Assembly (NCBI GenBank): GCA_031268055.1
Contig: JAIRXY010000281.1
Span: forward strand, 1 to 8,496
Length of the DNA stretch: 8,496 bases
Source of the DNA: Prevotellaceae bacterium
GTDB lineage: Bacteria > Bacteroidota > Bacteroidia > Bacteroidales > UBA932
Reading direction: 5' to 3'
In this document: positions 1 to 5,055 of the stretch, in pieces
Position numbering within the stretch: the stretch's first letter is position 1
Layout of the letters: every line of letters begins with the position of its first letter
Notes under the pieces: generated by a model
The model's input: the letters and a program-made list of their open reading frames with translations, nothing else
Database searches by the model: none
What the model was told of the DNA's origin: nothing
Position numbers and translations under genes: made by a program

Positions 1-42
1 AGGTGGAAAATGGGTAGCTATAAAACCGGATTGATGCACCTT

Positions 43-236
43 ATTCCGGCAAAGAGAGAAAAAAATCTATCTTCATCCGTTCAATCCGTGTCATCCGTGT
101 GCTATCCTTGACGGCATAGGGATTTCATTTTCCAAAATCCTGCCAATCCTGATTCCGGCAATAAGAAAAAAATCTGTCTTCATCCGTTCAATCCGTGTCA
201 TCCGTGTGCTATCCTTGACGGCATAGGAATTTCATT
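43..236. repeat. Duplicated ~86-bp intergenic repeat
   Basis: Two direct copies lie at about 43-129 and 152-236. Each starts ATTCCGGCAA, passes through an A-rich tract, then a block with three spaced ATCCGT words, then CTATCCTTGACGGCATAGG, and ends ATTTCATT. They differ by a few substitutions and a 2-nt indel in the A-rich part. A 22-bp AT-rich spacer separates them. No open frame or promoter lies inside. This looks like a dispersed non-coding repeat that duplicated in tandem. It is not a CRISPR array: there are only two units and both are too long. Confidence 0.85.
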
Positions 237-258
237 CAAAAATTTCCCACGCTCCCTC

Positions 259-287
259 TTGTTATTGCAAAAAAAAGTGTATTTTTG
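259..287 (+). promoter_or_regulatory. Bacteroidota-type promoter for the first Rpn gene
   Basis: TTG at 259-261 and TATTTTTG at 280-287, with an 18-nt spacer, resemble the Bacteroidota primary sigma consensus TTG / TAnnTTTG. The box ends 52 nt before the ATG at 340. The leader has no clear Shine-Dalgarno site, which is usual in this phylum. Confidence 0.55.
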
Positions 288-339
288 TATGCAGTAGTTG
301 AATATAACCGCAAAACGACACTAAAACAGAAGCAACGCT

Positions 340-1326
340 ATGAGCAAGCTCACCAGCAAAAAAAAGGTAGCCGGCGACTCTACCCCTAAAAGCAAAGCCA
401 AAGAAGCCAAAGAAGCCGTGTACATGAATCCGCTGACGGACTTTGGATTTAAGAAGCTATTCAGCGATGTAGAGGTGCTGCCTCCCTTTTTGAACGCCAC
501 CATCTGGCCGGACAGCCCCATTGTTAAGGTAGAGCTTCGCCCCACCGAGCAGCTGGGCGATTGGGAGTCGGAGCGCAGGGCTGTTGTTGACCTGCTGTGC
601 ACCAACGAGCGCGGCGAATTTTTTCTGGTTGAGATGCAGTACGCGCCGCAGAAACACTTTGCGGAGCGGCTGCTGTTCTACTCCTCCTTTTTGGTACGCA
701 ATCAGGCGCCCAAGGGAAAGAAATGGAATTACGAGCTAAAGGCCGTTTACGTCCTGTCGCTCTTGAACTTTAGGCTGGACATAGCGGGGCTTGACGAGCA
801 GCAGGTTATCAGCAGGGTGTGCCTGATGGAGGAGCGTGTCCACGTTAAATTTTCGGACAAGCTGCGGTTTATTACCATTGAACTGCCCAAGTTCCAGAAG
901 AAGGCAAACGAGCTGGAGACCAACATCGACCATTGGCTTTACTACCTAAAGAACATGAATCGCTTAAAGGAGGCTCCGGCAACGGCGAAGGAGAGCAGCG
1001 TTTTTCAGCGGTTATTTGACGTAGCACAGATAAACAAGTTAACCCCTAAAGAGATGGAAGCATACCACAAAAGCGTATTAGAGTACGACGACATTGTTGA
1101 GGCTCTTGACTACGAGCGGGAGCGCTACCAAGCCATAGGCGAAAAGCAAGGTGAAAAGCGAGGCAAAAAGCAAGGAATTGCCATTGGTGAAAAGCGAGGT
1201 GCGAAAAAAGTCTACACTGAGCTTGTTTTTAGCTTCTCCAAAACAGGCTTTCCTCCCGAAGAAATAGCCCGCTTTACAAAACTCTCCGTAAAGCGAGTGC
1301 AGACCATTTTGCAGAGCAAGAAATAA
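340..1326 (+). CDS. Rpn family recombination-promoting nuclease / putative transposase (PDDEXK_2)
   Basis: A 328-residue protein. A lysine/alanine-rich tail of ~28 residues precedes the family-typical start MNPLTDFGFKKLF (29-41). The PD-(D/E)XK core is visible: D84 in VVDLL and E98-x-Q100 in VEMQYA, with Gln in place of Lys as is common in this family. A regulatory/oligomerisation segment follows, then a Gly-Lys-Glu repeat (about 267-291, EKQGEKRGKKQG and similar) and a C-terminal EEIARFTKLSVKRV helix block. E. coli relatives promote RecA-independent recombination, cleave DNA and act in phage defence. The length and core residues suggest an intact gene. ATG 340 is used because it opens the frame after a promoter at 280-287; M29 is an alternative start. 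A role here in defence or in mobilising DNA is inferred from the family only. Confidence 0.88.
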   Translation: MSKLTSKKKVAGDSTPKSKAKEAKEAVYMNPLTDFGFKKLFSDVEVLPPFLNATIWPDSPIVKVELRPTEQLGDWESERRAVVDLLCTNERGEFFLVEMQYAPQKHFAERLLFYSSFLVRNQAPKGKKWNYELKAVYVLSLLNFRLDIAGLDEQQVISRVCLMEERVHVKFSDKLRFITIELPKFQKKANELETNIDHWLYYLKNMNRLKEAPATAKESSVFQRLFDVAQINKLTPKEMEAYHKSVLEYDDIVEALDYERERYQAIGEKQGEKRGKKQGIAIGEKRGAKKVYTELVFSFSKTGFPPEEIARFTKLSVKRVQTILQSKK

Positions 1327-1332
1327 TGTTGC

Positions 1333-1418
1333 CCCGACGCTTCACGTCGGGCTACCGAGATTCAACCCATTCGCGGGTTGCAGTTCAGGCGGATAGGCAT
1401 GTCCCAAACCTGTCTGCC
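1333..1418. repeat. Cluster of three hairpins after the first Rpn gene
   Basis: Three inverted repeats start 7 nt after the stop codon. CCCGACG/CGTCGGG (1333-1339, 1345-1351) has a 5-nt loop. CAACCC/GGGTTG (1363-1368, 1375-1380) has a 6-nt loop. A 10-bp stem with two G-T pairs joins 1388-1397 and 1409-1418. No T-tract follows, so this is not a classic intrinsic terminator. It looks like a REP-type extragenic palindrome cluster that may shield the 3' end of the mRNA. Confidence 0.6.
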
Positions 1419-1539
1419 CCGCGGCAAGTCGCGAGTGGATTTCATTCAAAATTCAAAATTTCCCCGATGTTTTATTATGCTGTTTGCATAAGTTATGATT
1501 TTTTGGCCATTGTATGAACAAAAATTACGGGAAAAAATA

Positions 1540-1547
1540 TATTTTTG
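1540..1547 (+). promoter_or_regulatory. Orphan TAnnTTTG promoter box
   Basis: TATTTTTG matches the Bacteroidota -7 element. The nearest upstream TTG (1510-1512) is 27 nt away, farther than the usual ~17-23, so the match is partial. No clear gene starts after it; the next convincing start is 2007. It could drive a small RNA or be the relic of a lost gene. Confidence 0.3.
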
Positions 1548-2006
1548 CACATCTATTTACGCTATACATTTTTTTCAGCTGATGAATTGTTTAAAGATAG
1601 TAGATGATTTAGCTTTTACGCGGCCTGCGCCTGTACACGCCGCACTTTTTGTTGCGCAGCCCACAAGCTATAGCGAGCAGGCTGTTGCGCTTTACGCGTA
1701 CACACACACTTCACTCGCTCACATCAGCCATCGGCTGAAAAGCACAAGTACTATAGCAAAAAAATTAGGGGCAGAAATCCTGCCCCCGCTTCGCTACGCA
1801 CGGGGTATTCCGAAATCCTCATGGCAGGCCTCGACGCTTCCGGCGGCGGGGCTGCACTTTTTGCGGCTACCGCCAAGGCTTCCGGCGCTACGGCCCGCGC
1901 GAAGCCTGACGCGAAGCGGATTTTTTTGACCGGCAGGCAGAAAGGCAGCTACCCGAAAAGCCTCAACAGAGTAGGGGAAAAATAGTTATTTAACCAGCAC
2001 ATAAAA

Positions 2007-3410
2007 ATGAAAAAGAGCATGAAAAAAATCTTTTTAAGGGTGGGCAACCTTTTGCCCACCGGCTGCAGCAGCAGGAGAAGTTGGCTGCTGCTTGCAGTGG
2101 CGACAATGACCTTTGCCGGCTGCTCCAAAAGCGATGACGAATCGCAGGCCGCCGCGGAAGCCACGCTGACCCTCACGCCGGCAGGGCAGACCACCATTGC
2201 CTTTGCGGCAGACGGCACAAGCGCCGACAACCTTACCTTTGGCGTTACCACCAACCAGAGCGAGTGGGATGCCGCTTCGAGCCATGCGTGGTGCACCGTG
2301 ACCAAAACCGCATCCGGCTTTACGGTGAGCGCAGCGGCAAACGCCGCCACCACCGCGCCTGCGCCGGCAACCGTTACGGTAACGGCCGGCGAGGCTACGC
2401 CGGTAACAATTAGCGTAACGCAGGCTGCTGCCGCCACCGCCGCGCCCGCGCTAACCCTCACGCCGGCAGGGCAGACCGCCATTACCTTTGCGGCAGACGG
2501 CACAAGCGCCGACAACCTTACCTTTGGCGTTGCCACCAACCAGAGCGGGTGGAGCGCCGCTTCGAGCCAGACGTGGTGCACCGTGACTAAAACCGCATCC
2601 GGCTTTACGGTGAGCGCAGCGGTAAACACCACCACCACCGTGCCTGCACCGGCAACCGTTACGGTAACGGCAGGCAAGGCTACGTCGGTAACAATTAGCG
2701 TAACGCAGGCAGCAATTGCCATTGCCATTGATGAGATGGTCTTTGTGCCGGGCGGCGAAGCCACGCTAAGCGGTACGCGGGTGGCCATTGATAGCTTCTA
2801 CATTGGCAAGTACGAAGTAACGCAAAAGCAGTGGGTGGAGATAATGACAACCCTACCTGCTTATGCTTCCGCCCCCTGGCCGGGCACCACCAAACCGAGC
2901 AACAGCTACGGATTAGGTGACAACTACCCCGCCTACTATGTAAGCTGGGAAGATGTTCAAATTTTTATAGCCCAGCTAAACCAGCTTACCGGCAAGCAGT
3001 ACCGCCTGCCCACCGAAGCAGAGTGGGAGTACGCAGCGCGCGGCGGGCAGCAGACGCACAGTTACGCGTACAGCGGCAGCAATACTATTTATGACGTAGC
3101 GTGGTATGTGGGTAATTCGGGTAACCCGGCCAAGGCTCACCCAGTAGGCACAAAGGCTGCCAACGAGCTGGGAATTTACGACATGACCGGCAATGTTAAT
3201 GAGTGGTGCAGCGATTGGTATGGTGGTACATATCCATATCCACGTGGCGTTAATAATCCTACAGGCGCTATAAGCGGCTCCAGCCGTGTGTATCGGGGCG
3301 GCGGCTGGGGCACCAATGTGGACGAATGCCTCGTGTCTGACCGCAGCTACGGCGATCCTGCCAATCGCTTCGGCGACCGCGGTTTCCGCCTGGCCTGTAG
3401 CTCCAGGTAA
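2007..3410 (+). CDS. BACON-BACON-FGE/C-type-lectin surface lipoprotein, possible DGR target
   Basis: A 467-residue protein. A hydrophobic stretch (26-38) ends in a lipobox FAGC with Cys39 as the predicted lipidated residue, then an acidic KSDDES linker. Two tandem BACON domains (about 53-140 and 148-235) are ~84% identical; BACON modules are Bacteroidota carbohydrate- or mucin-binding domains. Residues 243-463 form an FGE-sulfatase domain (C-type-lectin-like fold): MVFVPGG, YEVTQKQW, YYVSWEDV, RLPTEAEWEYAARGG, GIYDMTGNVNEWCSDWY, SRVYRGGGW, RGFRLA. The catalytic Cys pair of true FGE is incomplete: Cys441 aligns with the second, but Thr stands where the first should be, so a binding rather than catalytic role is likely. 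The C-terminal block (434-460) resembles DGR variable regions. Residues 11-25 look like an insertion in the signal peptide. ATG 2007 follows an A-rich leader; ATG 2019 is also possible. Confidence 0.85.
   Translation: MKKSMKKIFLRVGNLLPTGCSSRRSWLLLAVATMTFAGCSKSDDESQAAAEATLTLTPAGQTTIAFAADGTSADNLTFGVTTNQSEWDAASSHAWCTVTKTASGFTVSAAANAATTAPAPATVTVTAGEATPVTISVTQAAAATAAPALTLTPAGQTAITFAADGTSADNLTFGVATNQSGWSAASSQTWCTVTKTASGFTVSAAVNTTTTVPAPATVTVTAGKATSVTISVTQAAIAIAIDEMVFVPGGEATLSGTRVAIDSFYIGKYEVTQKQWVEIMTTLPAYASAPWPGTTKPSNSYGLGDNYPAYYVSWEDVQIFIAQLNQLTGKQYRLPTEAEWEYAARGGQQTHSYAYSGSNTIYDVAWYVGNSGNPAKAHPVGTKAANELGIYDMTGNVNEWCSDWYGGTYPYPRGVNNPTGAISGSSRVYRGGGWGTNVDECLVSDRSYGDPANRFGDRGFRLACSSR
2039..2060. repeat. 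Perfect palindrome inside the lipoprotein signal sequence
   Basis: GGTGGGCAA (2039-2047) and TTGCCCACC (2052-2060) form a 9-bp perfect stem around a CCTT loop, 33 nt into the coding sequence. A second inverted repeat, GCAGCAGC/GCTGCTGC (2065-2072, 2084-2091), follows directly; its right arm codes for the start of the Leu-rich core. The first hairpin lies wholly in the 15 codons that look inserted between MKKIFL and WLLLAVATMTFAGC. Confidence 0.75.
2163..2711 (+). repeat. Tandem BACON-coding duplication
   Basis: Two coding units at about 2163-2426 and 2448-2711, offset by 285 nt (95 codons), encode near-identical BACON domains that differ at 14 of 88 residues. Long stretches are identical in DNA as well, for instance around the DGTSADNLTFGV codons. 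This is a recent internal duplication and a possible site of copy-number change by recombination. Confidence 0.85.
3291..3410 (+). other. Candidate DGR variable region (VR) at the 3' end of the lectin gene
   Basis: After RVYRGGGW (codons ending at 3308) most positions where relatives carry Asn are codons ending in C or T with any first two bases: GGC, ACC, AAT, GAC, then GAC, AGC, TAC, GGC, GAT, GCC, AAT, TTC, GGC, GAC. They are interspersed with fixed codons for Cys, Arg, Pro and the closing GFRLA. DGR templates use AAC/AAT codons, and adenine mutagenesis gives exactly this class. The block sits at the extreme C-terminus of a C-type-lectin fold, as in Treponema TvpA. No template copy, Avd or reverse transcriptase occurs in the window. 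Confidence 0.5.
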
Positions 3411-3550
3411 GCTGGCAGGGGAGGTTTTGCAGGGTTGGCGCGGGTTCATGCCTTTTGTCCAAATCCAAGATTTACAGGATTTTGGGCTCGTGCAGGATTT
3501 CACTCCAACCCTCGCAATAGCCGGCTGTACCGTAGAAGCGCGGCATTGCC

Positions 3551-3580
3551 ACGTCTCTACAGCGTAAAGCGTAGAGATGT
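3551..3580. repeat. Inverted repeat ACGTCTCTAC / GTAGAGATGT
   Basis: Ten-base arms at 3551-3560 and 3571-3580 pair fully, with one G-T wobble. The inner AGCGTAAAGC can add a GC/GC extension. It is an extragenic palindrome with no T-tract, lying 140 nt after the lectin gene. Confidence 0.7.
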
Positions 3581-3597
3581 AGCTTACCGTTTGTTGT

Positions 3598-3642
3598 AAC
3601 CCTAACAGGGTTTAAAACCCTGTTAGGGTTGATGTTAGGGTT
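3598..3642. repeat. 16-bp-arm palindrome plus direct TGTTAGGGTT repeat
   Basis: Arms of 16 nt (3598-3613 and 3615-3630) are perfect inverse complements around a single A. As a hairpin this gives about 13 pairs around a TTTAAAA loop. The last ten bases of the right arm, TGTTAGGGTT (3621-3630), recur directly at 3633-3642 after GA, which suggests a longer array trimmed by recombination. It may be a REP-like element or a factor-binding palindrome. Confidence 0.8.
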
Positions 3643-3650
3643 AAGGCTGC

Positions 3651-3845
3651 GGAGAGCGAATGGCTCGAAGAGTCAGCTTTCCATAACCGCAGGTAAGCGC
3701 AGCGCAGCCTGCGGTTATGGAAGTAACGCCCTTCGGGCGGGGGCTCTTAGATTGATGTGGACTGTAAGCTCGAAACGACGGGCATATGCCAAACGAACCA
3801 AGCTGAAAGGCAGGAGTCCGGCAGCAATACAGCTGTCTTTTTTTT
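3651..3845 (+). ncRNA. Candidate structured RNA with intrinsic terminator
   Basis: The segment stacks several stems on the plus strand. A perfect 13-bp stem (3681-3693 with 3708-3720, extendable by two A-T pairs) has a 14-nt loop. CGCCC/GGGCG (3727-3731, 3735-3739) caps a TTC loop. GGACT/AGTCC (3759-3763, 3815-3819) encloses GGCATATGCC (3781-3790). The segment closes with a terminator. The encoded peptides look like nothing known. It could be an independent small RNA, the 3' end of the lectin mRNA, or a fragment of a structured mobile RNA such as a group II intron. I recognise no family and see no maturase or clear domain V. Confidence 0.3.
3820..3845 (+). terminator. Rho-independent terminator
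   Basis: GGCAGC (3820-3825) pairs with GCTGTC (3832-3837) over a 6-nt AATACA loop, with one G-T pair, and is followed at once by eight T residues (3838-3845). It is the clearest intrinsic terminator in the window and ends either the structured segment upstream or a long 3' UTR of the lectin gene. Confidence 0.7.
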
Positions 3846-4256
3846 AGGGGGTAACTTTTGAAAAATTGAAAATTGTATTTATAATATGCTTATTATAAAT
3901 AATATACAAATTTGACTCGTCATTTTTTCATGTTTGTCGGTCAATAGTGAAAAAATATATAAAAGTAAACCAAAATGCAACCTTGCCTTCATGTCAGATT
4001 TTCCGGCTGCAAAAGGTATGGCAAGGAAAAGCCGCCGCAATCCTTATTTGCAGATATTTTGAGGAAGCTCTGATGTTTGAACATTGCACCCTGAACAAAA
4101 CCGCTTCTCAGTTAGGTATTACGAACAGGGAATCACGAGTACAGCGCGCTCCAAAATTTTTCCCCCGCAGCGCCTGCCCAAAAAGCGTAGCCATTTGTAG
4201 CTATCCGGCTTTTGAGCTGTTTGACGTTTTAGCCGGTTGGTAGCGCTAAGAGATGA
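3846..4256. other. AT-rich then decayed coding-like DNA
   Basis: 3846-3960 is very AT-rich, with a near-palindromic TTATAATATGC / TTATTATAA patch and no gene. An open frame from ATG 3947 to 4243 includes FEHCTLNKTASQLGITNR (from 4076), which resembles the recognition end of a Fis/NtrC-type helix-turn-helix. The flanks resemble nothing. At best this is the stump of a sigma-54-type regulator C-terminus, and the similarity may be chance. I do not call a gene. Confidence 0.3.
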
Positions 4257-4317
4257 ATGGAGAAAGCATTTTTTGCGCACTTTTTCGAAAAAATTCGATT
4301 GGTTGAGAAAAATATGC

Positions 4318-4325
4318 TATTTTTG
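4318..4325 (+). promoter_or_regulatory. Promoter box ahead of the AbiEi remnant
   Basis: TATTTTTG fits the Bacteroidota -7 element. TTG at 4299-4301 lies 16 nt upstream, slightly short of the usual spacing. It lies about 90 nt before the ATG of the AbiEi-like fragment and may be that gene's original promoter. Confidence 0.4.
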
Positions 4326-4414
4326 CAGCCTGAGGTATCAGCAGGTAAAAGAGATATATCTGATTTAGAGAAATTCAGAAATATCCTCCTTGCATACGCG
4401 GCGCGCCGGATAAA

Positions 4415-4576
4415 ATGTTGCTCAACTACCAACCGCCTCTCGACAAGGTTTCGACGATGAAAAGGCGCGGCAAAGTTGTGCGCTTGAAAAAGGGTTTGTA
4501 CGTGGTTTCGAGCAAGATTAGCCGCAAGCCTGTAATTTCGCGCAAAGCTGATTGTCAACCACTGATACGAAAATAA
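4415..4576 (+). pseudogene. N-terminal fragment of an AbiEi-type (type IV) antitoxin / transcriptional regulator
   Basis: From ATG 4415 the frame reads MLLNYQPPLDKVSTMKRRGK, then VVRLKKGLYVVSSKISRKP. This is the winged-helix start of AbiEi-family antitoxins, with the hallmark RLKKGLYV strand-turn and the following S-R-K/E segment. Intact relatives run about 200 residues and continue with a leader such as LIYGPSYVSLE. Here similarity ends after ISRK, and a TAA follows at 4574 (53 codons in all). No toxin partner (AbiEii, nucleotidyltransferase) is present. The frame is open upstream to 4364, but those residues look unrelated. AbiE systems abort phage infection through a GTP-dependent nucleotidyltransferase toxin repressed by AbiEi. 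This piece can at most be a stray DNA-binding domain. Confidence 0.65.
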
Positions 4577-4588
4577 TCCGGTAATGTA

Positions 4589-4882
4589 TTGAATCTTGAT
4601 ATAATTTATGTTCAAGCAAAAAGGTGGGAGAATACCGTTCCAATCTCACAAATCAGAGATTTTGCCGGCTCGCTACTTTCTAAAAGAGCCAAGAAAGGAA
4701 TCTTTATTACAACCTCAAGCTATCCAAAAGGAGCATACGAGTTTGTGGGTAGTATTGAGCAAAAAATTGCGCTAATAGACGGAAACGATTTGTCTGAATT
4801 GATGATAGAGCACAATGTTGGCGTTTCAACAAAAGTAACTTACGAAGCCAAAAAAATTGATAGCGATTATTTTGAGGAATAA
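4589..4882 (+). pseudogene. mrr: C-terminal fragment of Mrr-family restriction endonuclease
   Basis: The frame reads LDIIYVQAKRW (residues 3-13), then RDFAGSLLSKRAKKGIFITT, DGNDLSELM and the closing KKIDSDYFEE. These are the second half of the Mrr_cat domain, including the Q-x-K of the PD-(D/E)XK motif (QAK), the conserved GIFITT strand and the family-typical end. A whole Mrr is about 300 residues. Missing are the winged-helix specificity domain and the first catalytic acidic residue, which lies in a GxDGGxDG-type loop, so nuclease activity is not expected. No ATG starts it; only a TTG (4589) lies at the break. The fragment is in the same frame as the AbiEi stump, separated by TAA 4574-4576, so one recombination or deletion joined two defence genes near 4550-4588. 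Confidence 0.8.
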
Positions 4883-4947
4883 GCGTTATCCAACTAATTT
4901 TTCAAAGTATGCTCCATTTCCTCATTATTTTGCATCCCCAACAGGCC

Positions 4948-4978
4948 TTGTGGCGTAGCTTGCAGCCGTCTATTTTTG
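4948..4978 (+). promoter_or_regulatory. Promoter for the Omp85-like gene
   Basis: TTG (4948-4950), a 20-nt spacer and TATTTTTG (4971-4978) make a textbook Bacteroidota promoter. Transcription would begin near 4985, giving a leader of about 70 nt before ATG 5056. No Shine-Dalgarno site is seen; an A-rich CTAAAAT precedes the ATG. Confidence 0.65.
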
Positions 4979-5055
4979 CCGCTGCGCTGCTGCTACGAGT
5001 AAAAAAATTGAGATTCGGTGTTTGACGTCTACAACTTCTAATTCGCTACTAAAAT

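Larger units (their letters stand above)
1327..2006. other. Non-coding stretch, structured, no convincing gene
   Basis: After the hairpin cluster comes an AT-rich part with a promoter-like box (1540-1547). A GC-rich, arginine/alanine/proline-coding part without recognisable protein motifs follows. A perfect hairpin GGGGCAG/CTGCCCC (1768-1774, 1780-1786) and direct GCGAAGC words near 1900-1918 mark it as repetitive intergenic DNA. The long open frame over 1495-1929 has low-complexity, unfamiliar composition, and I do not accept it as a gene. I see no promoter box immediately ahead of the lipoprotein gene at 2007. Confidence 0.6.
3411..3650. other. Non-coding stretch after the lectin gene
   Basis: No gene recognised. 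It holds a short segment with two near copies of CAGGATTT (3475-3499), resembling the CCAATCCTG words near 140-150, and then two palindromes listed separately (3551-3580 and 3598-3630). Open frames here and on the other strand read only as shadow or low-complexity protein. Confidence 0.5.

Noticed and set aside
43..236. CRISPR array
   Set aside because: Only two long units with one short spacer, and no cas genes.
1495..1929. 144-residue open frame after a promoter-like box
   Set aside because: No family resemblance, composition typical of translated repeat-rich GC DNA, overlaps a perfect hairpin and ends without any conserved feature.
1949..2788. Long minus-strand open frame opposite the lipoprotein gene
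   Set aside because: Mirror of the repetitive Ala/Thr/Val-coding BACON region; its own product is low-complexity, while the plus strand shows clear domains.
2976..3503. Minus-strand open frame opposite the FGE domain
   Set aside because: The plus strand carries unmistakable FGE motifs; this frame has none and runs past the plus-strand stop into non-coding DNA.
3598..3642. Telomere-like TTAGGG repeat
   Set aside because: Only two copies plus the palindrome arm, in a bacterial context; part of an inverted repeat, not a telomere.
3629..3847. 72-residue open frame across the structured segment
   Set aside because: Arg/Ser/Ala-rich with no motif, and it spans strong stems and the terminator; RNA structure explains the segment better.
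3411..4256. DGR template repeat, Avd or reverse transcriptase downstream of the variable region
   Set aside because: No AAC-rich copy of the variable block and no reverse-transcriptase motif in any frame here or elsewhere in the window.
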